Position numbers and translations under genes: made by a program. Below, piece after piece: positions 7,897 to 16,489 of a stretch of 64,000 nucleotides of DNA; within the stretch, counting starts at the first letter, position 1; the number at the start of each line of letters is the position of its first letter. The DNA is from Candidatus Zixiibacteriota bacterium (GTDB taxonomy: Bacteria > Zixibacteria > MSB-5A5 > WJJR01): the NCBI GenBank assembly GCA_036397555.1, contig DASWIS010000008.1:62001-126000 (forward strand), in the 5' to 3' direction. The notes below the pieces were generated by a model, which saw only the letters and a list, made by a program, of their open reading frames with translations, was not told the origin of the DNA and ran no database searches.

Positions 7897-8628
7897 GTGA
7901 TACGCACCAATGGATTGACGAAAATATTTCAAGACAGGAAGCATGGAGAGTTGCGGGCAGTCGACGACGTCAGTTTCACATGCGACTCCGGAATCGTGTA
8001 TGGTCTCTTGGGACCCAATGGCGCAGGCAAAACCACGACGCTGCGGATTCTGTCGACCGCACTGCGACCCACGTCAGGAACCGCTCTGGTCAACGGAGTC
8101 GATGTAACCCGGGATCCTCAGAAAGTGAGAATGCAAATCGGATTTCTCTCCGGGACGACAGGACTTTACGGGCGACTGTCTCCGCGTGAAATGGTCACCT
8201 ACTTCGGGCGACTTTACGGAATGCCCATCGATCACATCGACCGAAGAATCGGCGAGATCTTCGAAATGCTGGATATGGAACAGTTTGCAGAGACGCGAAA
8301 CGACAATCTGTCCACCGGAATGAAACAGAAAGCATCGATTGCGCGCTCCGTGGTGCACGACCCGCCGGTGATGATTTTCGACGAGCCCACCACCGGTTTG
8401 GACGTGATGAGCTCAAGGACAATCGTCAAGTTTATCCGACATTGTGCGGATCAGGGAAAGACAGTAATCTTCTCGACGCACATCATGAGCGAGGCGGTTC
8501 GACTTTGCGACCGAATCGGGATCATCCATCGGGGCAGACTCTATGCGGAAGGGACCTCCGACGAATTGCTGCAAAAGACCGGTTCGCGCAATCTCGAGGA
8601 TGCATTCGTATCGATTGTCGGGGAATAG
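7897..8628 (+). CDS. ABC exporter ATP-binding protein (NatA-like)
   Basis: A 243-residue ABC ATPase with Walker A (GPNGAGKTT, about 48-56), signature (LSTGMKQK), Walker B ([14 protein letters not shown]) and the H-loop His in FSTHIMSEA. This is the NatA/CcmA-like subfamily that pairs with ABC-2 permeases. The GTG start at 7897 has AAGGAG upstream. The permease gene begins 3 bp after this stop, so the two form one exporter. Substrate is unknown; Na+ export, peptide or lipid export are all possible for this family. Confidence 0.9.
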   Translation: MIRTNGLTKIFQDRKHGELRAVDDVSFTCDSGIVYGLLGPNGAGKTTTLRILSTALRPTSGTALVNGVDVTRDPQKVRMQIGFLSGTTGLYGRLSPREMVTYFGRLYGMPIDHIDRRIGEIFEMLDMEQFAETRNDNLSTGMKQKASIARSVVHDPPVMIFDEPTTGLDVMSSRTIVKFIRHCADQGKTVIFSTHIMSEAVRLCDRIGIIHRGRLYAEGTSDELLQKTGSRNLEDAFVSIVGE

Positions 8629-8631
8629 GCG

Positions 8632-9846
8632 ATGACCCTCTCGCGGATCTCGATCATTTTTCAAAAGGAGCTCATTGACACACTCCGGGATCGGCGCACG
8701 TTGATCTTCATGTTGCTCGTGCCGATCGTTGCAATCCCGCTTCTGCTGATCGGACTGACGTCGCTGATGGTCAGTCAACTGAGTGGACTGGAGGCTGAGA
8801 CGGCGGAAGTCGTCGTCGTGGGGAAGGAGTATCTCCCAGACGGACTGTTGAGCAAATTCGCGGAAAACACGGAACTCACGATTCGTGGTGTCGAGGTGTC
8901 TCGCTATGACGAGTTGTTAGATAGTCTCAGAGCGGGCGCGTTCGAGGCATTATTGAACATTCCGGAGGGGTTTGCCGGGAAGCTCGAACAAGAGCAATCC
9001 TCGTCGATCGCAATCCACGTCGATCAAGCGGAAGTCAAATCGGAAGTCGCCGTGGCGCGAATTCAGGATGCCCTGTCCCGGTACAAAGACGAGTTGGTCT
9101 CCGACCGGCTCTTACAACGTGGGATTCCAGGCGGAGTCTTGATTCCTTTCGAGGTGAATGTCACAAATGTCGCCACGCCGCGAAAGATGGCCGGCCGAGA
9201 ATTCGGTGCATTCCTGCCGTACTTGATCATCATCATGTGTTTCATGGGCGCCATGTATCCCGCAATTGATCTGGCGGCGGGAGAGAAAGAACGCGGAACC
9301 CTCGAAACGCTGCTCGTATCCCCGGCAACACGGGAGGAAATCGTCCTCGGAAAGTATCTTGTCATCGTGTTGGCCGGACTCGTGACCGCCTTTTTGTCGA
9401 TGGGTAGTTTGGGAATCTCTCTGGGGTACGTAATCGACGCGTCCGTGCCGGGCGCCGAGAACATCATGTCGGTTCGGATTGATCCCAGTGCGGCGATTGT
9501 CTCACTGCTGACCATGCTTCCGCTCGCGGGATTCTTCGCCGCAGTGCTGATCTCCGTCTCGGTCTTTGCACGATCGTTTAAGGAAGCGCAAAGCTATGTC
9601 ACGGCCTTGAACATGGCCGTTATTCTACCTGCCTTTGTTTCGATGCTTCCGGGAGTCGATCCCAACTACCTGACGGCTCTGATCCCGGTCGTCAACGCCA
9701 GTCTCATATTGCGGGACGCCGTGTCTGGCACGACCGAATGGCCGTATGTCGGGCTCGCGCTCATTGCCAATTCTGTTCTCGCCTTCCTGACGCTGAGATT
9801 CGCGATGAGTTGGTTCCGCAGAGAATCGATCGTCTTTCGCATGTAG
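8632..9846 (+). CDS. ABC-2 type permease (NatB-like)
   Basis: 404 residues with one N-terminal membrane helix (about 24-48), a large extracytoplasmic domain (about 50-190) and a C-terminal bundle of five to six helices. The motif AAGEKERGTLETLLVSPATR before the second helix pair is diagnostic of ABC-2/NatB permeases. It is translated from an ATG 3 bp after the ATPase stop and completes that exporter. What it exports cannot be told from sequence; the downstream secreted protein gene may simply be a neighbour. Confidence 0.9.
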   Translation: MTLSRISIIFQKELIDTLRDRRTLIFMLLVPIVAIPLLLIGLTSLMVSQLSGLEAETAEVVVVGKEYLPDGLLSKFAENTELTIRGVEVSRYDELLDSLRAGAFEALLNIPEGFAGKLEQEQSSSIAIHVDQAEVKSEVAVARIQDALSRYKDELVSDRLLQRGIPGGVLIPFEVNVTNVATPRKMAGREFGAFLPYLIIIMCFMGAMYPAIDLAAGEKERGTLETLLVSPATREEIVLGKYLVIVLAGLVTAFLSMGSLGISLGYVIDASVPGAENIMSVRIDPSAAIVSLLTMLPLAGFFAAVLISVSVFARSFKEAQSYVTALNMAVILPAFVSMLPGVDPNYLTALIPVVNASLILRDAVSGTTEWPYVGLALIANSVLAFLTLRFAMSWFRRESIVFRM

Positions 9847-10002
9847 CGACCCGCGGTCCCCATGCAACTTCCATATGCTGCCTCGAACCTGATTCAACTC
9901 AACATATATTACCCTCACCACAGGTCCGGCTGTTGCCCGAACTCGTCCTCGCCGCAGCCGGGTACCGACAACAGTTCGGAGCGTTGCATTCGGAGGTCGT
10001 CT

Positions 10003-11673
10003 ATGAGAGTGCGTGAATTTGTAGTGATCGGAGCGTATCTGTTGGGGCTGTCCACGCACGCATTGGCGGTGCCGTCCCAAATCAGCATTCAAGGTAGACT
10101 CACCGATGCGGGAGGAGTGCCGGTGTCACCGGGACCGACATCCATTGGTTTCCGCATCTATGATGCACAGTTTTTGGGGACACAGCTTTGGCCGCCGGGG
10201 ATGGGGTTTGAGTCTCAGACGATCGACATCGGCACGGGCGGACTGTGGAGTGGTTCAATCGGCAAAGACATTCCACTCAATGATTCAGTCTTTGCCGACT
10301 CGGTGCGTTGGCTGGAGATCAGCGTGGGGATGACCATCCTGCCGCGCACTCGGTTGGTGACCGGGCCATATGCGTATCGCGTTGCGACCGTCGATGGCGC
10401 GACCGGCGGAACGATTACCGGCAAAGTCTCAATCGGGCCGGGGCATGTGAACACAGGGGCGGATTGCTTTGTGGCTGGCAATGCCAATCAGGTGATCAAT
10501 GATTATGCGACAGTCGGCGGCGGTCATCTCAATAGTTCCACCGGGGGGGCGGCAACAGTCGCCGGTGGTCAGCAGAACTCGGCGACCGCTTTCGCATCAA
10601 CAGTCGCGGGAGGCGCCGGGAATTACGCAACCGGCATTTACTCGACAGCCGGAGGGGGATTTTTCAACAACTCTGACGCAGACTGGGCGGTTGTCTCGGG
10701 TGGCAACATGAACAGGGCCAGCGGTCTTAGCGCTTCAGTCGGCGGCGGAGGTTATAACAAGGCGCGCGGCTCGCACTCCACCGTTGGTGGCGGCGGCGGC
10801 ATTAATCCCGGTGACTCCAATTCGGCAATCGGCGATTACTCCACCATCGGCGGGGGATCGGAGAATCTCGCATCGGGATCGTCCAGCACTGTCGGCGGTG
10901 GTGTGTCCAACAGCGCCGGTTCCCATTACGCGACGGTGCCCGGAGGGTTTGAAAACGTGGCCTCCGGCAGCTTCTCATTGGCTGCCGGCTGTCGGGCACA
11001 AGCAATTCACAACTCGAGCTTTGTATGGTCGAGTGGCGACATCAACAGTTCTGTTTTCGGTTCGTCTGCGGACAATCAGTTTCTCGTCCGGGCCCCGGCA
11101 GGTGTCGGAATCGGGACGAACACGCCGACCACTGCAACGAGCGGACAAGTTTTGCACGTGCACAATCCTGACGGACCCTCCGCGCTTCGTCTCGGAGATG
11201 GATCTGCCGACGGCAATCAATGGGAAATGCAGTCAACGGTGATCGGGTCGGTCGGTACACTCAACATCAGTAACATCACGGCGCTTACTAACCCCCTACA
11301 GATCACGGGCGACGGCGATGTCAACGTGCTGGGCAACATTTGCGCTGTCAATTTTGCCTGTCCTTCGGATGGTCGGCTCAAGAAGGGCATCCACACGCTG
11401 GAAAATGCCCTGGAGTGTGTCGAGCGTCTTCGCGGTGTGCGATACAATTGGAACGACTCTACGAACGCAGGGCGCCGTCTATTCAATCAAGAGCAGATCG
11501 GTTTGGTCGCTCAGGAAGTTCAAAATGTCGTGCCGCAGGCCGTCCACGAGTTGAGCGACGGTTACCTCGCGGTTGACTACGCGCGCTTGGTCCCGTTGTT
11601 GATTGAGGGGATGAAGGAACAACAACGGCAAATCGAAGAGTTGAGAGCCGAGCTCCGCCAGTCACGGAAGTAG
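10003..11673 (+). CDS. Secreted protein with YadA-like repeats and C-terminal peptidase S74 chaperone
   Basis: 556 aa from the ATG at 10003, which has CGGAGG upstream and a clear signal peptide (LLGLSTHALA). Residues about 25-130 form a domain shared with the gene at 51839-52867 (IQGRLTDAGG to RLVTGPYAYR). Next come about ten Gly-rich 14-16 residue repeats of the form STVGGGxxNxAxG, resembling YadA head or trimeric adhesin repeats (about 165-330). The C-terminus has SDGRLKK, the Ser/Lys dyad motif of the S74 intramolecular chaperone, then GLVAQEVQ and a coiled coil. S74 domains trimerise beta-helical fibres and then cut themselves off. A trimeric cell-surface fibre is the best guess. Confidence 0.85.
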   Translation: MRVREFVVIGAYLLGLSTHALAVPSQISIQGRLTDAGGVPVSPGPTSIGFRIYDAQFLGTQLWPPGMGFESQTIDIGTGGLWSGSIGKDIPLNDSVFADSVRWLEISVGMTILPRTRLVTGPYAYRVATVDGATGGTITGKVSIGPGHVNTGADCFVAGNANQVINDYATVGGGHLNSSTGGAATVAGGQQNSATAFASTVAGGAGNYATGIYSTAGGGFFNNSDADWAVVSGGNMNRASGLSASVGGGGYNKARGSHSTVGGGGGINPGDSNSAIGDYSTIGGGSENLASGSSSTVGGGVSNSAGSHYATVPGGFENVASGSFSLAAGCRAQAIHNSSFVWSSGDINSSVFGSSADNQFLVRAPAGVGIGTNTPTTATSGQVLHVHNPDGPSALRLGDGSADGNQWEMQSTVIGSVGTLNISNITALTNPLQITGDGDVNVLGNICAVNFACPSDGRLKKGIHTLENALECVERLRGVRYNWNDSTNAGRRLFNQEQIGLVAQEVQNVVPQAVHELSDGYLAVDYARLVPLLIEGMKEQQRQIEELRAELRQSRK

Positions 11674-11677
11674 CGCG

Positions 11678-12046
11678 TCATTTGAACGCTTCGACGATGA
11701 TCTTGAATCCCCCATAGGCCATGCGTTTGACGTCAAAGGGCATTGCCATGCCCTCCATCATCTTGGCGATGCGTGGGTCCTTCATCACCTTGGCATTAAC
11801 CTTGTCGCGATGCGCACGGGATTTGTAGACAATCCAGGCGAACACCACGGTCTCGGAGGGTTTGCTCTTCGCTAGATTCGGGAATGAGGCCATCCCCTTG
11901 ATCTTCAAGTCGTCGCCGACACACTCACGATATTCCAGCGCGCCATGCTCGCGCCAAATCTTGCTCGCTTTCTGCGCCATGCCCCGATACGTCGCGAGTT
12001 TGTTCTTGGGAATGGGAAGCACGTAACCATCGACATAGCCCGCCAT
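11678..12046 (-). CDS. DUF1428 family protein
   Basis: A 122-residue protein of the DUF1428 (YbaA-like) family, seen in YVDGYVLPIPKNKLATYRGM, EHGALEYRECVGDD and the ending PFDVKRMAYGGFKIIVEA. It has a dimeric ferredoxin-like fold with no known enzyme activity. The ATG at 12046 has GGGGAGG at ideal spacing, while the upstream ATG (12052) directly abuts that ribosome-binding site. It is the last gene of a three-gene operon with DoxX and SRPBCC proteins. Such trios recur in environmental bacteria, often in stress or detoxification contexts. Confidence 0.85.
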   Translation of the reverse strand: MAGYVDGYVLPIPKNKLATYRGMAQKASKIWREHGALEYRECVGDDLKIKGMASFPNLAKSKPSETVVFAWIVYKSRAHRDKVNAKVMKDPRIAKMMEGMAMPFDVKRMAYGGFKIIVEAFK

Positions 12047-12065
12047 TGTCATCCTCCCCGTTGGT

Positions 12066-12503
12066 TCAGTTCATCTTTTGATAGTTTGATTTCTTCATAC
12101 GCACTGCGTCCAAACTCCACGGACCGGCGCCCGCGGCGGAGAAGTAGAGCCAGACGAAACAATACAGTGCCGCGGCAACGCCGCCGTTCATCGTGGGCCA
12201 GAATCCCTGCGGGAAATGAAACTGAAAATACGCTACCGCCATCATCCCCGAGAGAATGAACGCGACCGGTCGAGTGAACAGCCCGATCAAGATCAATCCG
12301 CCGCCGAATGTCTCCAGAATCCCGCCGAGTCCGGTTTGCGAAAACAACTCGGCGGTGCCGCCGTCGGGGGGGATGCCCATCGGCCAGGCAAACAGCTTCA
12401 TCGTCCCCGACTGGATGAACATGAACGCCGCCACGATGCGCAGCAGACTCTGAAAGTGGCCGCCGCAATTCGCCCACTTGGACACGAGACCTGACTCGCT
12501 CAT
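12066..12503 (-). CDS. DoxX family membrane protein
   Basis: 145 residues with four predicted membrane helices and the DoxX-type motifs LLRIVAAFMFIQSGTMKLF and GILETFGGGLILIGLFTRPV. DoxX-like proteins are small quinone- or redox-related membrane proteins of unclear role. Its ATG overlaps the TGA of the upstream SRPBCC gene (ATGA), suggesting translational coupling. The DUF1428 gene follows 19 bp later. Nothing in the sequence identifies a substrate. Confidence 0.88.
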   Translation of the reverse strand: MSESGLVSKWANCGGHFQSLLRIVAAFMFIQSGTMKLFAWPMGIPPDGGTAELFSQTGLGGILETFGGGLILIGLFTRPVAFILSGMMAVAYFQFHFPQGFWPTMNGGVAAALYCFVWLYFSAAGAGPWSLDAVRMKKSNYQKMN

Positions 12504-12997
12504 TTTGTGCTCCTTGTCTGTTGGGACAGATGTTGATCGAGGAGTCCCAGGGTCTGCTTGAGCCCCCCATCGGCTTGGTAAGTCTTGATCACAGTGTCTC
12601 TGTCCGCAGCGGTCGGGAAGAGCATCCGCACCGTGAGCCGGGTCCGCTCGCCGAGGTCTTCGAATGTAATCGCCGACTCAAAACTGACCGGTTCAGTGCC
12701 CTTCTCCGGGGCGTGCCTGTACACAATATGCTCTGGTTCGGCGACTTCGGTATAGATAATTCGGCTGCGAGAGTCGGTGCCGTCGGGACCATGCATCACA
12801 AATCGCCAGACGCCGCCAGATCGGATGTCGATCTCCTCTTTTGGGACAACGAGGGACCGATGCTGACAGCACGCCCGGCGATGTGCCTTGTCATCAAAGA
12901 CGATGACCATCCCGAAGGGGAACCGGAGCCGCCCGACGTCTTCTTGTTTGAAATCCCCGGACACTTCGAATAGCAGACAGAGCGCAGATTGCCGCAA
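12500..12997 (-). CDS. SRPBCC (AHSA1-like) domain protein with an atypical N-terminus
   Basis: The C-terminal 115 residues match the AHSA1/YndB SRPBCC fold: EEIDIRSGGVWRFVMHGPDG, IIYTEVAEPEHIVY, SFESAITFEDLGERTRLTVR. The usual N-terminus (a beta strand, FDAPxxxVW and WTDP...WWGP) is missing. In its place the frame reads VFDDKAHRRACCQHRSLVVP and Cys-rich sequence. Starts could be TTG 12997, GTG 12964 or ATG 12910; I give the longest. Either the N-terminal helix region has been shortened by indels or this is a decayed copy. It is first in an operon with DoxX and DUF1428 genes. Confidence 0.65.
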   Translation of the reverse strand: MRQSALCLLFEVSGDFKQEDVGRLRFPFGMVIVFDDKAHRRACCQHRSLVVPKEEIDIRSGGVWRFVMHGPDGTDSRSRIIYTEVAEPEHIVYRHAPEKGTEPVSFESAITFEDLGERTRLTVRMLFPTAADRDTVIKTYQADGGLKQTLGLLDQHLSQQTRSTK

Positions 12998-13081
12998 GAA
13001 GCGGGTCGTCGTGCAACATCTTCTCCCGTACTATCGATGCACGGCACTGCCTGAGGCAGGAGCCGTGTCTGAGGGGAGAAC

Positions 13082-13930
13082 ATGAGAACTCCGACATCCG
13101 ATTACGCACGCGTCGCGTCTGCCATCGAACACCTGCGCACTCATCGCGGCAACGGGACATCGCTCGATGATGTGGCCCGTCACGTTGGTCTCAGTCCGTT
13201 TCACTTCCAACGGATGTTTCAACGATGGGCCGGGGTGAGTCCCAAGCAGTTCGCTCAATTCCTGACGTTGACGGAGGCACGGCGACGTCTGGCCGTGTCG
13301 CAGAGCGTGCTCGCCACGGCGTTCGATGTCGGGCTCTCCGCGCCGAGCCGTCTGCACGATCTGTTTCTGCGTTGGGAACGGATCACACCGGGATCGTATC
13401 GCGCCGGCGGCGCCGGACTGGCGATCTCATGGGCGGTTGCTCCAACCCCGTTGGGGTCGGCGTTGTTTGCCCGCGTGGCGCAGGGATTGTGTGGCTTGGC
13501 ATTTCTCGATGAGGCCGGCAAAGCTGCGGCGCGTGTGGAACTATCGCGGCGCTGGCCGAACGCTTCGTTTCAACATGGTCCCGATGAGCTCAAAGCCGAA
13601 GTCGACGCGGTCAATCTCCGACTGGCCGGTGGGCACAGCATGCCCTTGTCGCTTGTGTTGCGCGGGACACCGTTTCAACTGCAGGTCTGGGAAGCCCTGC
13701 TGCGAATCCCGGAGGGCTTGGTTGTCTCGTATGCCGGTCTCGCCGATGTCGTCTGCACTCCGAAGGCGACGCGTGCGGTCGGTGCAGCCGTCGGGGCCAA
13801 TCCGCTGGCAACGCTGATTCCGTGTCATCGTGTGTTACGTGCCAATGGCGACTTCGGCGAGTACCGCTGGGGGGGCACCCGGAAGGTCGCGCTGCTGGCC
13901 CGTGAATGGGCCAAAGCGAATGCGGCCTGA
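13082..13930 (+). CDS. Ada-like AraC regulator fused to O6-methylguanine-DNA methyltransferase
   Basis: 282 residues. The first 105 form an AraC-type helix-turn-helix pair (SLDDVARHVGLSPFHFQRMF and a second HTH). The C-terminal half is a methylated-DNA-protein cysteine methyltransferase with PFQLQVWEALLRIPEG, ATRAVGAAVGANPLATLIP and the active-site PCHRVL. The N-terminal zinc/methylphosphotriester domain of E. coli Ada is absent. It repairs O6-alkylguanine by transferring the alkyl group to Cys and may regulate alkylation-response genes. It is divergent from the SRPBCC operon. Confidence 0.92.
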   Translation: MRTPTSDYARVASAIEHLRTHRGNGTSLDDVARHVGLSPFHFQRMFQRWAGVSPKQFAQFLTLTEARRRLAVSQSVLATAFDVGLSAPSRLHDLFLRWERITPGSYRAGGAGLAISWAVAPTPLGSALFARVAQGLCGLAFLDEAGKAAARVELSRRWPNASFQHGPDELKAEVDAVNLRLAGGHSMPLSLVLRGTPFQLQVWEALLRIPEGLVVSYAGLADVVCTPKATRAVGAAVGANPLATLIPCHRVLRANGDFGEYRWGGTRKVALLAREWAKANAA

Positions 13931-13950
13931 GTTGTTAATTCTCAGGCCGC
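13922..13950 (+). terminator. Hairpin over the end of the Ada-like gene
   Basis: GCGGCCTGAG and CTCAGGCCGC form a perfect 10-bp stem with a 9-nt AT-rich loop; the stop codon lies in the left arm. No strong U-run follows, so termination is plausible but not certain. The next gene is convergent, ending at 13990. Confidence 0.5.
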
Positions 13951-13989
13951 GTTGCCGTGTGAGGTCTTTGGGTACTGCAGTCCGGGCTC

Positions 13990-14814
13990 TTAATTACTTG
14001 ATGCCGTCTCGGATTTGACTTGCACCGAGTTCCCCTCGCCCAATTCAAACTGAAGATTCTGCCCCGGTTCCAGGACGAGTTGTTTGCCCTTGGTGGCGAT
14101 GGCTACGACGCCCCCTGCCACGGCTCCCGCTGCGGCGCCTTTGAGGGCGCCCTTTCCCTTATTCTTGCTCGTCAGTGCCCCCAGCACCGCGCCGGCGGCC
14201 GCGCCGATCCCGACTTTGCCCTCGTCGCTGACCTTATCGCCTTCGCCTTCCAGGTAGAGCGGCTGTGCATTGAGGGTGTACTCACGCCCATCGGCATCGA
14301 CATAGCGATCCACGACCAGTGTCATTTGCGCCTTGCCCGCGGTCCGGTGCGGTTCCTCCAATTGCGTGATGCGTCCCTCGACCGCCGAGCCTGCCGGAAT
14401 CACCGTCGCGCCCTCGGCCAGGATTGGCTCGGTGGTTCTTCCCGCGAATCGGTCGCCGACGGCGTTGGAATCGGTGCGGAGTAATGTCTCAAGCGCCAGT
14501 GTCAGCGGCGTCCCCGTGGGCACACTCACGCTGCGGTAGACCGGTTCGGGAGGACGTTTCGGTTCGGCCACTGGCTGTTTCGTCCTGGGTTCGACCTTGG
14601 GTTCCGATTTCGCCTGAGGCTCGTTTCCCGCCACATCAATCGGCTCCTGCTGTGGCTTGTCATCGGGGAGCTGTTCTGTTGATTCCGAATCCGATTGCTC
14701 TTGCAATGCCGACGCGTTGGCCGGGGGGTCCTGGTCTTTAGTCCCGAGGAAAAACCCGATCCCAAGAGCTGCAACCAATACCACCGCCAGCATGATTCCT
14801 GTCCGACTGTTCAT
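13990..14814 (-). CDS. Secreted/anchored protein with Pro-Glu linker and glycine-zipper
   Basis: 274 aa from the ATG at 14814, which has GGAGG 7 bp upstream; a longer frame to 14988 looks spurious. An N-terminal membrane segment (about 7-25, VVLVAALGIGFFLG) is followed by an acidic, Pro/Lys-rich linker to about 105. A globular domain then contains VPTGTPLTLALETLLRTDS and EGATVIPAGSAVEGRITQLE, like beta-rich domains seen in conjugation and biofilm proteins. A glycine zipper follows (GIGAAAGAVLGAL and GAAAGAVAGGVVAIATKG), which may insert in a membrane. Function unknown. Confidence 0.75.
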   Translation of the reverse strand: MNSRTGIMLAVVLVAALGIGFFLGTKDQDPPANASALQEQSDSESTEQLPDDKPQQEPIDVAGNEPQAKSEPKVEPRTKQPVAEPKRPPEPVYRSVSVPTGTPLTLALETLLRTDSNAVGDRFAGRTTEPILAEGATVIPAGSAVEGRITQLEEPHRTAGKAQMTLVVDRYVDADGREYTLNAQPLYLEGEGDKVSDEGKVGIGAAAGAVLGALTSKNKGKGALKGAAAGAVAGGVVAIATKGKQLVLEPGQNLQFELGEGNSVQVKSETASSN

Positions 14815-14989
14815 CGTGTGCCTCCCTCGCCGGGCGGGTAAGCAGCCCGCCCATCGTGTTTGTTCATTGTACACCGGTGCTGCGGAAGCGTCACGGAGTT
14901 TTGCACGAAGCTGTGGGCGGTTTCCGCCCTCGACCCAGCTCACTCGGGCACAATGACATGCGGCCGTTGCGTAGTTGTAAGGCAGCACG

Positions 14990-16489
14990 CTACCGGGAAC
15001 CGATCATGCTGCGAAGCGCGAAGTAGTCGATCTTTCCGAGTCCCGTTCGCGGCAATCGGTCCACCCGTTCAATGCGCTTTGGAATCTTATAAGGTGCGAG
15101 GGTCTCTCTTAGCGCACGTCGGATCAGTACGTCACTGATCGCCGACCCGGAGTCGCACTCGATCAGCGCCACCAGCGCCTGTCCCCAGACCGCGTCATCC
15201 TCTCCGAGCGCTGCCGCGTCATTGATGCCGTCGATACCCCGCAGTGCCGACTCGACTTCCTCGGCATGAAGCTTTTCGCCGCCGCTGATGATGACGCGGT
15301 CGCGCCGTCCGCGGACATGCAATCGCCCGTACCGATCCAGAGATCCGGTATCGCACGTCTCAAACCAGCCATCGCGCGTGAACGGCACGACCTGCTCCGA
15401 TCCGTCCCAGTATCCCATCGCGACCATTGGCCCTCGCACTTGAATAGTGCCCTCGCAATCGGGGTCCGACCGGCGGCCGTCCCCATCACGAATCTCAACG
15501 TCACACAGCGGAAGCGGGGGAGCCCCGTCGTCTATCGGTTGGCCGCCGAGTTTCGGGGGCCGCGTCGCCACTTGTGAAGCCGTCTCGGTCATCCCGTAGG
15601 TCGGACACAACGGCAACCCGCGCATCGATGCCTCCCGGAGGAGTGTGCTGTCCACGGGGCCGCCGCCGGCCAGGACGGCGCGCAGGTGTTGTGGAAACCG
15701 GGGTGCGGGGTACGCATTCAGGAGTTGCCTGAGCGTCGTCTGCACCAGCGACAGATGCGTGACATGGGCCTGCTCGATCGCACGCATCATCTCGGTAACA
15801 TCAAAGCGTGAGTGAACGACGACCGTCGAGCCGTACAGGGAGGCCCGTATCAGAATCGCGAGCCCGCCGATGTGGTGAATCGGCAGATTCAGCAGCCAGC
15901 GGTCGTCATCCCGGATGCCCAAATTGAGTCCCGACGCCAGCGCGCTGAAGAGATGATTGGCAAAGCTGAGCGCGACACCCTTCGGCACACCGCCGGTCCC
16001 GGACGTCAGGACGATGGAATGGAGACGGTTGGCGTCGATGCAGCCGAAATCCTCTGTGCCCCTCATCGACGCTGGGGGCGGCTCTTCTTCGCTGAGCGCA
16101 GCCATGTCGATCTCGAATTGTGGAATTCCTGTCGGTGCCGAGATTGATTCCGGTGCCTCACGGTCGATCACAACGACGGCCGGATTGATCAATGAGACTG
16201 TCCGTTGCCATTCGCTGTCCGGCAGCGATGGAGAAATCGGCACGACAACCGCCCCTAGACGGGGAATCGCATGGATCATCACCGCAGCCGACACCGACGG
16301 CCGCATCCGCAGGATGACGCGGTCGCCGTTGCGGCATTCGTACGCCAGGAGACGTTGCGCGGCACCCTCGATCATGCGCTCGAGCTGCCCGTACGTGACC
16401 AGCCGCCCGCTCTCGATGAAAGCCAGGTGTTCGGGTCTTGTCCGCGCATGGCGGGTCGTGGGATAGGGAATGGTGCGCGGGATGTTCAT
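14990..16489 (-). CDS. menE: o-Succinylbenzoate-CoA ligase MenE
   Basis: 499 aa, an ANL-superfamily adenylating enzyme. Motifs: LTSGTGGVPKGVALSF (P-loop), PTYGMTETASQVATRP, GWFETCDTGSLDRYGRLHVR and a C-terminal GLGKIDYFAL with the catalytic Lys. It converts o-succinylbenzoate to its CoA thioester in menaquinone synthesis. The assignment as MenE rather than another acyl-CoA ligase rests on its place at the end of a men operon. The ATG at 16489 overlaps the menC stop (ATGA). Longer frames upstream run through menC and are not real. Confidence 0.93.
   Translation of the reverse strand: MNIPRTIPYPTTRHARTRPEHLAFIESGRLVTYGQLERMIEGAAQRLLAYECRNGDRVILRMRPSVSAAVMIHAIPRLGAVVVPISPSLPDSEWQRTVSLINPAVVVIDREAPESISAPTGIPQFEIDMAALSEEEPPPASMRGTEDFGCIDANRLHSIVLTSGTGGVPKGVALSFANHLFSALASGLNLGIRDDDRWLLNLPIHHIGGLAILIRASLYGSTVVVHSRFDVTEMMRAIEQAHVTHLSLVQTTLRQLLNAYPAPRFPQHLRAVLAGGGPVDSTLLREASMRGLPLCPTYGMTETASQVATRPPKLGGQPIDDGAPPLPLCDVEIRDGDGRRSDPDCEGTIQVRGPMVAMGYWDGSEQVVPFTRDGWFETCDTGSLDRYGRLHVRGRRDRVIISGGEKLHAEEVESALRGIDGINDAAALGEDDAVWGQALVALIECDSGSAISDVLIRRALRETLAPYKIPKRIERVDRLPRTGLGKIDYFALRSMIGSR

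Noticed and set aside
10500-10990. Repetitive Gly codons that could be read as a DNA repeat or CRISPR-like array
   Set aside because: The periodicity of about 45 bp comes from the encoded STVGGG-type protein repeats; units vary in sequence and there are no unique spacers.
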